Positions 1 to 6,940 of a DNA stretch of 11,491 nucleotides are shown in pieces. A program made the translations under genes and the position numbers. This DNA is from an uncultured Clostridia bacterium (GTDB taxonomy: Bacteria > Bacillota > Clostridia > Oscillospirales > UBA644). The notes beneath the pieces are model-generated. The model was not told the origin of the DNA, searched no databases, and saw only the letters and a program-made list of their open reading frames with translations. Numbering within the stretch: the first letter of the stretch is position 1; the number at the start of each line of letters is the position of its first letter. The DNA lies in assembly GCA_904502105.1 (NCBI GenBank), contig CAJGDF010000030.1:1-11491 (forward strand), given 5' to 3'.

Positions 1-1
1 C

Positions 2-1093
2 GTTATCTCCGGTATTTCCGATATGTGGGCAGATGCCGCAAGAGCAGGTATGCTTGTAGGCCTCTCCGACCTTGAAGAATTTATCGACTATAAGGATGAA
101 ACCAAATGGGGCAGCAGATCCATTCTTGAGGTTATTTATTATGAAAACGACCTCTACGGCCTCATTCCCATGGGTTGGCCCGAGCTTAACCATTCTTCTT
201 TCGGTTATCCTCTTGCTGTTAACGAGGATATCGTTGCTATTCTCGCACAGCCCGATCCCCGTGAATTTGTTGAAAACGGCGAATGGACATGGGCTAAATT
301 CAGAGAATGCCTCGCTAATTACACATATACCGAAGGCTCCGAAACAAGATATTACGGCCTTTCCGCACACTGGCCTTATTATACCGAAATGTTTATCCGT
401 TCAAACGGTGACTCTCTCGTTTACAAAGAAGCTGACGGCACTTATTCCTACGGCTTTACAACTCCCACCGCCATCGCCGCTATGGAAGAAGCAAGAGCTA
501 TCTGGCATACCGATCTTCCCCACACCATCAAGAGCGCTATGAACGACAGCGTTGAACAGACTGTTGACGATTTCGTAAACGGCGACGTTGTTATGTGCGT
601 TGCCCCCACAGGCTATCTTTACGGTCAGGATGCCCGTATCTCTCTTAACGTTGACAACTTCGGTATCCTTCCCTGGCCCTACGGACCCAACTCTTCTCCC
701 GATCATGTTTACGGCATCATGGAAAACACCAACTACTGCATTGCGTTCTCCTCTCTTTCTTCCAATACCGAAGCTTCCGCTATGATCATCAATGCTATCT
801 ATGAACCGCTTCCCGGCTTTGAAACAGAGGACGATATTAAGAATTATCTTGAACACAACTTCTTCTTCGATTCCCGTGACTGTGATAACTTCCTCAAGAT
901 GTACCTCAATCAGGAATATAACTATTTCCATTATAATATGCGTACTCAGTATATCGGCTTTATGGAACAGACCAGCAGAACCATTACTCAGCATCTCGAA
1001 AGTACAGCAGATGTTGTTGACGATATCTTCGTTAACGATATCATGCCCTCCGTTCGCGGTATCGAAGCCGTTTGGGGCTCTTACGGAGATTAA
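2..1093 (+). CDS. Extracellular solute-binding protein, family 1, paralogue 1 (5' partial)
   Basis: This is the C-terminal 363 residues of a periplasm-facing sugar-binding lipoprotein of the ABC-transporter family 1 type. The reading frame is open from base 2. Aligning its AARAG motif with the two complete downstream paralogues shows that about 111 N-terminal residues, including the signal peptide and lipobox, lie outside the window; the full protein would be about 474 aa, like its neighbours. Family hallmarks are the FGYPLAVN segment, the DPREFVEN..WTW block typical of MalE-like sugar binders, a YGLSAH motif and a WPYGP segment. The protein ends in RGIEAVWGSYGD, shared with paralogue 2. Proline codons are mostly CCC, as in the GH130 gene and unlike paralogue 2, which suggests high expression. 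The ligand is unknown; the GH130 neighbour makes a mannoside a reasonable guess. It is followed by a strong terminator. Confidence 0.88.
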   Translation, partial: VISGISDMWADAARAGMLVGLSDLEEFIDYKDETKWGSRSILEVIYYENDLYGLIPMGWPELNHSSFGYPLAVNEDIVAILAQPDPREFVENGEWTWAKFRECLANYTYTEGSETRYYGLSAHWPYYTEMFIRSNGDSLVYKEADGTYSYGFTTPTAIAAMEEARAIWHTDLPHTIKSAMNDSVEQTVDDFVNGDVVMCVAPTGYLYGQDARISLNVDNFGILPWPYGPNSSPDHVYGIMENTNYCIAFSSLSSNTEASAMIINAIYEPLPGFETEDDIKNYLEHNFFFDSRDCDNFLKMYLNQEYNYFHYNMRTQYIGFMEQTSRTITQHLESTADVVDDIFVNDIMPSVRGIEAVWGSYGD

Positions 1094-1108
1094 GTTTATA
1101 TTTATCCT

Positions 1109-1144
1109 ATGGCACTTTTCTTTGGAAAAGTGCCATTCTTTTGT
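1109..1144 (+). terminator. Intrinsic terminator after solute-binding protein 1
   Basis: A 12-bp perfect stem (1109-1120 with 1125-1136, arm ATGGCACTTTTC) has a TTTG loop and is followed by a T-rich tail. It begins 15 nt after the stop codon. The tail ends where the -35 box of the next gene begins, so the two genes are transcriptionally insulated. Confidence 0.9.
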
Positions 1145-1172
1145 TGACAATTACTTCCCGATGTGCTATAAT
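1144..1172 (+). promoter_or_regulatory. Consensus sigma-A promoter of solute-binding protein 2
   Basis: TTGACA at 1144-1149 and TATAAT at 1167-1172 are separated by exactly 17 nt, a perfect vegetative consensus. The -35 box directly abuts the tail of the preceding terminator. No operator-like inverted repeat is obvious around it. The start would lie near 1179, giving a leader of about 30 nt. Confidence 0.9.
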
Positions 1173-1207
1173 GATATTGTAAATAGGTAAAATGTGGGGG
1201 TTCCGTC

Positions 1208-2626
1208 ATGAAACGTATGTTGAAGATTTTTATTTTTTTAATGTCCTTGTCTTTTGTGATATCTTCCTGCTCTTCGAGTTCAAAAGAGGTTTTTGATATG
1301 ACATTTTCTTCTGTATCTGACGGAATTGCAGATCTCGGGGGAATGAATGTCCGATATGAACTAGCTTATGCAGATACTACTTATCTCGGCTTGGATATAA
1401 CATCCGAATTCTCGGACCTTGCGCGTGAACGTGTTTCAAATGTTGAAAAGGATTATAACTGTACTGTTGAACTCGTTCACGGAACCGGATCCTTCGGAAC
1501 TCTCGTAGCTTCAACTTATGCCGGAACATACCTCTGCGATATCCTTTGCGGTGACACAAACGCAGGCTTGAATGCCGCGCGTGCCGGTATTCTTGTGGGT
1601 ATAACTTCTTTGAACGGAATAATTGATGTTCATGATTCTCATAAATGGGGAAATCAGGGGCAGCTTCAGGCGATGTGTCATGAAACAGATGTTTACGGCC
1701 TTTTGCCCGCTTCATGGCCTATGTTGACAGAATCATCTTTCGGATATCCTCTTGTTGTCAATGAAAATATTGTGGCTCAGCTTGCTCAGCCCGATCCACG
1801 TGAGTATGTTGAAAACAAGACCTGGACATGGGAAAAATTTGAAGAATGTATTGAAGATTATACTTACATAGAAAGCGGAGAAGTTAAAATATACGGTCTT
1901 TCTGCCCATGGCAACTGGTTTTTAGAGCCTTTTATCCGAACAAACGGCAATTGTAATGTTTACAAAAATGCAGACGGCACCTATTCTTACGGTTTAACTT
2001 CTCAGGATGCTGTCACTGTAATTGCCGAAGCTCAGAAGATCTGGAATGGCGATATATCGTATGCCGTTTTTAAAGGCGTTGATGCCGGCACAAGCATTGA
2101 TAAATTTATGGCCAGAGAGGCAACTATGGTCGTTGCTGATGCCGGAAATATTTTCGGCGTTTCCGAAAACAGCTTTTCCAGACAAATAGAAAATTTTGCG
2201 GTTCTGTCCTGGCCGGTAGGTCCTGATGCCGAACCGGATCACTATACTTCTGTTTCTCACGGTTATCATTACAGTATAACTCTTCCTATTCTCGGTAAAG
2301 ATCCCGAGGCTACGGCTATGGTCCTTGATGCGATCTACGAACCGCTGCCGGGATATGAGACGTTTGATATTATTAAAGAACATATGTCCCGTTATTATTT
2401 CTTTGATACGCGTGACTGTGATAATTTTTATAATATGCTTAACGCTCAGGAGTACAATTTTGTTATATGTCATTTAAGCTCTATGTATAATCAGTGTCTT
2501 GAGTCAAAATTATCTCCCAGCGCATATATTGAAAGCATGGAAGACTCTGCCGAAGAGCTTTTTGAGGAATATGTAATGCCTGTTGTAAGAGGTATCGAAG
2601 CCGTTTGGGGCTCTTACGGCGATTGA
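1208..2626 (+). CDS. Extracellular solute-binding lipoprotein, family 1, paralogue 2
   Basis: A complete 472-aa substrate-binding lipoprotein of the family-1 (carbohydrate) ABC type. The basic N-terminus and hydrophobic stretch end in lipobox V-I-S-S-C, with Cys21 the expected lipidated residue, followed by a Ser-rich linker. The mature part carries AARAGILVG (about 123-131), FGYPLVVN (178-185), DPREYVEN..WTW (196-208) and YGLSAH (229-234), as in paralogues 1 and 3. The C-terminus is RGIEAVWGSYGD. The ATG at 1208 is preceded by a GGGGG run 7 nt upstream, a poor match to AGGAGG. Codon use is more mixed and AT-rich than in paralogue 1 or GH130, suggesting lower expression or different constraint. 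It is flanked by its own promoter and terminator and so is probably monocistronic. No permease accompanies it; the ligand is inferred only from GH130 context. Confidence 0.92.
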   Translation: MKRMLKIFIFLMSLSFVISSCSSSSKEVFDMTFSSVSDGIADLGGMNVRYELAYADTTYLGLDITSEFSDLARERVSNVEKDYNCTVELVHGTGSFGTLVASTYAGTYLCDILCGDTNAGLNAARAGILVGITSLNGIIDVHDSHKWGNQGQLQAMCHETDVYGLLPASWPMLTESSFGYPLVVNENIVAQLAQPDPREYVENKTWTWEKFEECIEDYTYIESGEVKIYGLSAHGNWFLEPFIRTNGNCNVYKNADGTYSYGLTSQDAVTVIAEAQKIWNGDISYAVFKGVDAGTSIDKFMAREATMVVADAGNIFGVSENSFSRQIENFAVLSWPVGPDAEPDHYTSVSHGYHYSITLPILGKDPEATAMVLDAIYEPLPGYETFDIIKEHMSRYYFFDTRDCDNFYNMLNAQEYNFVICHLSSMYNQCLESKLSPSAYIESMEDSAEELFEEYVMPVVRGIEAVWGSYGD

Positions 2627-2663
2627 TCCGAAAAATCAAGTAAAATATAATATCTGATTTTTT

Positions 2664-2697
2664 AGGAATGAGCTCTGTTTGGGGCTCATTCCTTTTC
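2664..2697 (+). terminator. Intrinsic terminator after solute-binding protein 2
   Basis: The stem AGGAATGAGCTC (2664-2675) pairs with GGGCTCATTCCT (2682-2693), 12 bp including one T-G wobble, with a 6-nt loop and a TTTTCTGTTT tail. It sits 38 nt after the stop codon. A weaker A/T-only hairpin precedes it (2632-2639 with 2655-2662). Confidence 0.85.
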
Positions 2698-2732
2698 TGT
2701 TTATATTTTTTTTGATAAATTGACAAATTTTA

Positions 2733-2761
2733 TTGACATTTTATGCGGTTTATGTTATACT
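2733..2761 (+). promoter_or_regulatory. Sigma-A promoter of solute-binding protein 3
   Basis: TTGACA at 2733-2738, a 17-nt spacer, then TATACT at 2756-2761 (five of six consensus bases). A second TTGACA at 2720-2725 has no matching -10 box at the right distance. The predicted transcript start is only about 15 nt before the start codon, so the leader is very short. Confidence 0.85.
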
Positions 2762-2781
2762 GACAAAAAGGAGATGTCTTT

Positions 2782-4206
2782 ATGAAAAAGATTGCCAAGC
2801 TTTTAATTATTGCAATGCTTATATCTGTTTTTTCTTCTGCCTGCGGTTCTTCTGAGCCTGAAGTATTCGATCTTGATTATTCGGGTGGAACAGGCGAAAC
2901 GGTCGATCTCGAAGGCAGAGAAGTTATTTATAATCTGTGTTACGATTCTTCAAAGGTTCTCGGCTTTGAGGACAATACCGAATTTGCCGATCTTGCTCGC
3001 ACCCGAATCGATGAGGTCGAAAAAAATATGAACTGCAATATCGAGATTGTTTACGGCAGTCCGGGATTTGCAGAGCTTATTTCAACATCTTTTGCAGGCA
3101 CCTTTATGTGCGATATCCTTTGCGGCGAAACGAACCATTCAATAGACGCCGCACGTGCAGGGCTTCTTGTAGGTATGTCATCTCTTGACGGTATAATCGA
3201 TGTAAACGATGCTGAAAAATGGGGAAATAAAAACCAGCTCCTTGGTATGTGCTGGGAGGACGATCTTTACGGTCTTCTGCCTATTGCTTGGCCTGAACTT
3301 ACAATGTTGGTCTTCGGCTATCCTCTTGCTGTAAATGTAAATATCGTATCACAGTTAGGTCTTACCGATCCCCGTGATTATGTTGAAAACAAAGCGTGGA
3401 CATGGGCTCAGTTCGAAGAATGCCTTGAAGCCTGGACCGTTATGGAAGGCGGCGAGGTCAAAACATACGGTCTTTCTGCGTATATCAACACTTTTCAGCA
3501 GATGTTCATTCGCACAAACGGTGCAAGTCTTATCGAAAAAACCGCAGACGGTTCTTATAAATACGGATTCGGCTCTCCCGCCGCTATGAAAGCAATGGAA
3601 AAAGCAAGGGAGATCTGGACAGGCGACCTTTCATATACCATCAAAGATGCAGGATACGGTCCTGCGAGCGAAATGCTTGTCAACGGAGAGGCAACGATGT
3701 GTCTTACCGGTGGTAGTTTCATTTACGGTTCCGACGGCATTATCTCCAAAAACGTCGAAAACTTTACTGTTCTCCCCTGGCCGTACGGTCCCGATGCCGA
3801 ACCCGGTCATACGTTCTCCAATTTCTCCGGCACAGGTTACTGCATAACTATTCCCGTTATGGGAAGAGATCCCGAATCAACGGCTGTCGTTCTCGATGCT
3901 GTTTATGAACCGCTTACGGGGCTCGATTCCTTTGAGGCGATAAAAGAACATATGTCTCGCTACTATTTCTTTGATCCGAGAGATACCGAAGTTTACTTTG
4001 ATATGAACCTTGCAATGCATTTTAACTTCGGCTACTGCGGCATGGTCGATCAGTATATCAATTATATCACTCATTCCGGCACCGTCACCAGCTATATCGA
4101 AAGCAAGGAAGTTTCGGCGGAAAACCTCTTTGAAGAATACGTTATGCCCGCCATTCGCGGTGCGGAAGCCGTTTGGGGCTCTTATGAGGAGTATAATGGT
4201 AAATAA
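2782..4206 (+). CDS. Extracellular solute-binding lipoprotein, family 1, paralogue 3
   Basis: A complete 474-aa paralogue of the two upstream binding proteins. The signal peptide ends in S-S-A-C with Cys21 as the probable lipid anchor, followed by GSSEPEVFD, which matches the EVFD of paralogue 2. Conserved blocks recur in order: CDILCGETN, AARAGLLVG, FGYPLAVN, DPRDYVEN..WTW, YGLSAY, WPYGPDAEP and EHMSRYYFFD. The C-terminus RGAEAVWGSYEE has a few extra residues beyond the shared WGSY. The ATG at 2782 has a good AAAAGGAG site upstream (ending 2773). No clear terminator follows; the GH130 gene starts 125 nt downstream with an extra promoter between, so read-through into GH130 is possible. Role: capture of a sugar or oligosaccharide at the outer face of the membrane; the exact ligand is not determinable. 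Confidence 0.92.
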   Translation: MKKIAKLLIIAMLISVFSSACGSSEPEVFDLDYSGGTGETVDLEGREVIYNLCYDSSKVLGFEDNTEFADLARTRIDEVEKNMNCNIEIVYGSPGFAELISTSFAGTFMCDILCGETNHSIDAARAGLLVGMSSLDGIIDVNDAEKWGNKNQLLGMCWEDDLYGLLPIAWPELTMLVFGYPLAVNVNIVSQLGLTDPRDYVENKAWTWAQFEECLEAWTVMEGGEVKTYGLSAYINTFQQMFIRTNGASLIEKTADGSYKYGFGSPAAMKAMEKAREIWTGDLSYTIKDAGYGPASEMLVNGEATMCLTGGSFIYGSDGIISKNVENFTVLPWPYGPDAEPGHTFSNFSGTGYCITIPVMGRDPESTAVVLDAVYEPLTGLDSFEAIKEHMSRYYFFDPRDTEVYFDMNLAMHFNFGYCGMVDQYINYITHSGTVTSYIESKEVSAENLFEEYVMPAIRGAEAVWGSYEEYNGK

Positions 4207-4220
4207 TTAATTAAAATCTA

Positions 4221-4250
4221 TTGACAATCCCCTGTCTTTTGTTGTATAAT
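4221..4250 (+). promoter_or_regulatory. Sigma-A promoter of the GH130 gene
   Basis: TTGACA at 4221-4226 and TATAAT at 4245-4250 with an 18-nt spacer. The -35 box starts 14 nt after the stop of solute-binding protein 3. The leader from about 4257 to 4331 is some 75 nt, longer than those of the binding-protein genes. Confidence 0.85.
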
Positions 4251-4263
4251 ATAGGTATAACGA

Positions 4264-4319
4264 AAAACGGGGGAACCGTTTTGTCACGTAAAAACTTTTT
4301 ACAGAAAAAATTCATATAA
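4264..4319 (+). promoter_or_regulatory. GH130 leader: hairpin, palindrome and 12-codon upstream ORF
   Basis: A 7-bp hairpin (AAAACGG 4264-4270 with CCGTTTT 4276-4282) encloses GGGAA. A 15-nt palindrome lies at 4288-4302 (GTAAAAA, one C, TTTTTAC). A TTG at 4281 opens a 12-codon reading frame, MSRKNFLQKKFI, whose stop codon at 4317-4319 overlaps the GH130 ribosome binding site (AAAGGAG 4318-4324). The pattern GGGGG-2 nt-CCGT-2 nt-TG-2 nt-ACGTA matches the start region of solute-binding protein 2 (1196-1216), including the 7-nt spacing to the start codon. The structures are visible; whether they regulate or are the relic of a copied gene start is inference. Confidence 0.45.
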
Positions 4320-4331
4320 AGGAGTATCATC

Positions 4332-5339
4332 ATGCCTACCATTATAGGTCCCAATCTTCCTAACATCCCTTGGGAAGACAAGCCCGCCGGTTATAATAAA
4401 GTTTGCTGGCGTTATTCTCAGAATCCCGTAATTCCCAGAGATCTTCTCCCCAATTCCAACAGTATCTTCAACTCCGCAGTTGTTCCTTTCAAGGATGGCT
4501 TTGCAGGCGTTTTCCGTTGCGATAACACCGGCCGTTACATGCGTATCCATGCAGGCTTCTCCAAAGACGGTATCAACTGGGACATCAATCCCGAACCCAT
4601 CAAAATGATCTGTGACGATCCCGATGTAGGCGAATTCGTTTACGCATACGACCCCCGTGTTGTATGGATCGAAGACAGATATTACGTTATCTGGTGTAAC
4701 GGTTACCACGGTCCCACAATCGGCCTTGCTTACACCTTTGACTTCGAAAAATTCTATCAGCTCGAAAATGCGTTCCTTCCCTATAACCGTAACGGCGTTC
4801 TCTTCCCGAGAAAGATCAACGGCGAGTATTATATGCTCTCCCGTCCCAGTGACACAGGTCACACCGCTTTCGGCGATATCTTCGTAAGCCGCAGTAAAGA
4901 CCTCACTTATTGGGGTAAACACCGTCACATTATGGAACCCGCAGGCTCCTGGCAGTCCAGAAAGATCGGCCCCGGTCCCGCTCCCATTGAGACCACCGAA
5001 GGCTGGCTCCTTATCTATCACGGCGTTCTTCAGAGCTGCAACGGCTTTGTTTACCATGCAGGCGCTGCTCTTCTCGACCTTGAACAGCCCTGGAAAGTTC
5101 TTTACAGAACCGATCCCTACATCATCTCTCCCCAGGAAATCTACGAGTGCGTTGGCGACGTTCCGAACGTTGTATTCCCCTGCGCAACTCTTGCTGACGC
5201 TGCAACAGGCCGCATAGCTATGTACTACGGCGCTGCTGACACCGTTACAGGCCTCGCTTTCATGCAGGTTGACGAACTTATCGACTTCATCAAAAACAAC
5301 TCCATGAAGATCGAAAAACGTCCTCAGAGAGCTACCTGA
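4332..5339 (+). CDS. Glycoside hydrolase family 130 beta-1,4-mannoside phosphorylase
   Basis: A 335-aa cytoplasmic enzyme of the five-bladed beta-propeller GH130 family, probably subfamily GH130_2 (mannooligosaccharide or mannosyl-GlcNAc phosphorylases). Such enzymes cleave beta-1,4-mannosides with phosphate, releasing alpha-mannose 1-phosphate. Visible signatures are the N-terminal NSIFNSAV and FAGVFRCD blocks, the YDPRV motif with the likely catalytic Asp107, and a set of basic residues fitting the phosphate site (Arg160, Arg171, Lys211, His230) in [20 protein letters not shown] and IYHGV. There is no signal peptide. The ATG at 4332 follows AAAGGAG by 7 nt. Codon use is strongly biased (CCC, CTC), suggesting high expression. 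The three upstream binding proteins may supply the mannoside. The substrate within GH130 cannot be settled by eye; GH43/GH32-like propellers are less likely given the phosphate-site pattern. Confidence 0.88.
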   Translation: MPTIIGPNLPNIPWEDKPAGYNKVCWRYSQNPVIPRDLLPNSNSIFNSAVVPFKDGFAGVFRCDNTGRYMRIHAGFSKDGINWDINPEPIKMICDDPDVGEFVYAYDPRVVWIEDRYYVIWCNGYHGPTIGLAYTFDFEKFYQLENAFLPYNRNGVLFPRKINGEYYMLSRPSDTGHTAFGDIFVSRSKDLTYWGKHRHIMEPAGSWQSRKIGPGPAPIETTEGWLLIYHGVLQSCNGFVYHAGAALLDLEQPWKVLYRTDPYIISPQEIYECVGDVPNVVFPCATLADAATGRIAMYYGAADTVTGLAFMQVDELIDFIKNNSMKIEKRPQRAT

Positions 5340-5360
5340 TCAAATTTTGAATTAACAAAA

Positions 5361-5389
5361 ACAGCGTCATCGTTTTTCGGTGACGCTGT
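5361..5389. terminator. Asymmetric terminator hairpin between GH130 and the radical SAM gene
   Basis: The stem ACAGCGTCATCG (5361-5372) pairs with CGGTGACGCTGT (5378-5389), 12 bp with one wobble and a TTTTT loop. On the plus strand the tail is ATTATTG, a weak U-tract. On the minus strand it is TTTTGTTAATT, a better one. It probably ends GH130 transcripts only partly and stops minus-strand transcripts arriving from ribU. The plus-strand 3' arm also contains GGTGA, the only ribosome-binding-site candidate for the next gene. Confidence 0.7.
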
Positions 5390-5393
5390 ATTA

Positions 5394-6278
5394 TTGAACG
5401 ATATTATGACATACGAAAAATGTGAACTTTGTCCGCGAAAATGCGGTGTTAACAGAACTATCTCAAAGGGCTTCTGCAAAGGCGGCTCTTCCGCAAGCGT
5501 TACCCGTGCCGCAAAGCATTTCTGGGAAGAACCCGTTATAAGCGGCAAAAACGGCTCCGGAACAGTCTTTTTTGCAGGTTGTACACTCCGCTGCGTCTTC
5601 TGTCAGAACCATGAGATAAGCAGAGAAAACGTCGGCAGGGAAGTCTCCGATGAGGAGCTTGCGGAGATCTTTCTCTCTTTACAGGAGGATGGGGCTGAAA
5701 ATATCAACCTTGTAAATCCCGTACATTTTGCTCCCAATATAAAAAATGCCCTCCTTCTCGCAAAACCGAAAATTCCGGTCGTGTGGAATTCCGGCGGCTA
5801 TGAGCGCGTCGAAACTCTTCGCGAAATGGAGGGGCTTATAGATATTTATCTGCCCGATTTCAAATACCGTTCCGATGAAAAGGCACTGAAATATTCGGGT
5901 GTGCCGGACTATACCGAAAATGCGGTCGCCGCGATAAACGAAATGTACCGTCAGGTCGGTGATGCCGTTATCGAAGACGGAATGATGAAAAAAGGTGTCA
6001 TCGTCCGTCATCTCGTTCTGCCGTCAATGCCTTTGCAGTCTGTTAAAACATTGCGTTTTATCAAGGAAAATCTGCCCGATGGCGTTTGGGTAAGCCTTAT
6101 GGGACAGTATATCCCGACAGGCGATGTCAATGCCGAAAATTACCCCGAGATCAACCGTAAAATAACGGCTAAAGAATACCGCACTGTTTTGAGTGAGTAT
6201 GAAGATCTCGGATTTGACGGATTTTGTCAGGAGCTTTCCTCCGCAGATGAAAAATTTGTCCCGATATTAAAGGATTAA
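5394..6278 (+). CDS. PflX-like radical SAM protein
   Basis: A 294-aa radical SAM protein resembling the pyruvate formate-lyase activase-related PflX family (COG1313), whose substrate is not established. The core motif C63-TLR-C67-VF-C70 (CxxxCxxC) binds the SAM-cleaving 4Fe-4S cluster and is followed by QNHEIS, typical of the family. Four more cysteines at the N-terminus (Cys10, Cys13, Cys17, Cys28) could hold a second cluster or a metal. Later blocks NLVNPVHF, WNSGGYE, IDIYLPDFKY and MGQYIPTG are also family-like. The start is uncertain: TTG 5394 has GGTGA about 10 nt upstream inside the preceding hairpin, while ATG 5406 has no site at a suitable distance. No promoter is visible between GH130 and this gene, so it may depend on read-through. 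Its stop overlaps that of the convergent ribU by 4 bp. Confidence 0.88.
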   Translation: MNDIMTYEKCELCPRKCGVNRTISKGFCKGGSSASVTRAAKHFWEEPVISGKNGSGTVFFAGCTLRCVFCQNHEISRENVGREVSDEELAEIFLSLQEDGAENINLVNPVHFAPNIKNALLLAKPKIPVVWNSGGYERVETLREMEGLIDIYLPDFKYRSDEKALKYSGVPDYTENAVAAINEMYRQVGDAVIEDGMMKKGVIVRHLVLPSMPLQSVKTLRFIKENLPDGVWVSLMGQYIPTGDVNAENYPEINRKITAKEYRTVLSEYEDLGFDGFCQELSSADEKFVPILKD

Positions 6279-6925
6279 TCGAATATCTTTGAAACGGCTC
6301 TCGAAACGAATTTATAAACAAAGAACGTTACCGCCGCATTTACACCCGCTTTGATGAGATTGAACGGAATGATCGTCGGTATCATCATTGCAAGAACGGT
6401 CTCAAGCGGTGTTTTCATAAAGATCGGGGTGAAAACAAGGTTCATTCCCGCCATGAGAACTGTCTGAACGATCGTTCCCAAAACAAGCGCAATTATCGCT
6501 CTTTTTATGCTTTTGCCTCGCTTGTAGATAAGGCCTGCCGTTATAACAAAGCCGCCCGTTGCCGCAATATGCATGATTATGCCGATTATGCCGCTGCCGG
6601 TGCTTACCGTTATACCCTGAAGCACGCTTACTGCGGCTGTCATTACAAGACCCCATAACGGGCCGAAAAGGAATGTTGAAATAAGGATCGGAACGTCTGC
6701 CGGGTCATATTCGAGAAACGGTGCTGTCGGAAACGGAATTCTGATAAGTACCATTAAAACGATGCTCAGCGCAGACATAACGCCTAATGTGGTCAGCTGC
6801 TTTGTTGAGAGCTTCTTGTCAAAGCTTCCTTTTTTCTTTTTAACGATCAGCACTGCCGCGACCGTTGCTGCCGCGATAATAAATGCGGCAATTGCAAGTA
6901 AAAGGTATTCTGTTGCGATCTTCAT
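6275..6925 (-). CDS. ribU: Riboflavin ECF transporter S-component (RibU)
   Basis: A 216-aa integral membrane protein that would bind riboflavin and work with a shared ECF AAT energizing module, not encoded here. Signature stretches are FLEYDPADVP (70-79), FGPLWG (87-92) and PFNLIKAG (187-194), whose Asn and Lys match conserved RibU ligand-site positions. About six family helices are visible from residue 44 on. An additional N-terminal hydrophobic helix (about 7-28) ending in KKKK precedes them, which is unusual for the family. ATG 6925 is chosen because GAAAGGA lies 8 nt upstream and because the reading frame farther upstream runs through the terminator and riboswitch. The FMN riboswitch strongly supports the assignment. 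It converges with the radical SAM gene, sharing the bases TTAA. Confidence 0.93.
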   Translation of the reverse strand: MKIATEYLLLAIAAFIIAAATVAAVLIVKKKKGSFDKKLSTKQLTTLGVMSALSIVLMVLIRIPFPTAPFLEYDPADVPILISTFLFGPLWGLVMTAAVSVLQGITVSTGSGIIGIIMHIAATGGFVITAGLIYKRGKSIKRAIIALVLGTIVQTVLMAGMNLVFTPIFMKTPLETVLAMMIPTIIPFNLIKAGVNAAVTFFVYKFVSRAVSKIFD

Positions 6926-6933
6926 GATGAAAA

Positions 6934-6940
6934 TCCTTTC
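6934..6940 (-). promoter_or_regulatory. ribU ribosome binding site
   Basis: The minus strand reads GAAAGGA 8 nt before ATG 6925. It lies directly after the U-tract of the riboswitch terminator, so it appears only in transcripts that escape termination, and it decides the start codon. Confidence 0.8.

Noticed and set aside
401..1150. 249-codon antisense frame over binding protein 1 and its terminator
   Set aside because: It starts inside the next gene's promoter region, runs through a terminator hairpin, and has no recognisable protein features.
2671..2690. Terminator loop text resembling the conserved TTTGGGGCTC of the gene ends
   Set aside because: Only about 10-11 nt match, and the bases are explained by stem pairing; probably chance.
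2720..2725. Extra TTGACA before binding protein 3
   Set aside because: No -10 box lies at 16-18 nt; the copy at 2733 pairs properly with TATACT.
4299..5057. 252-codon open frame antisense to the GH130 gene
   Set aside because: It covers a strongly codon-biased real gene and shows no domain, ribosome binding site or promoter of its own.
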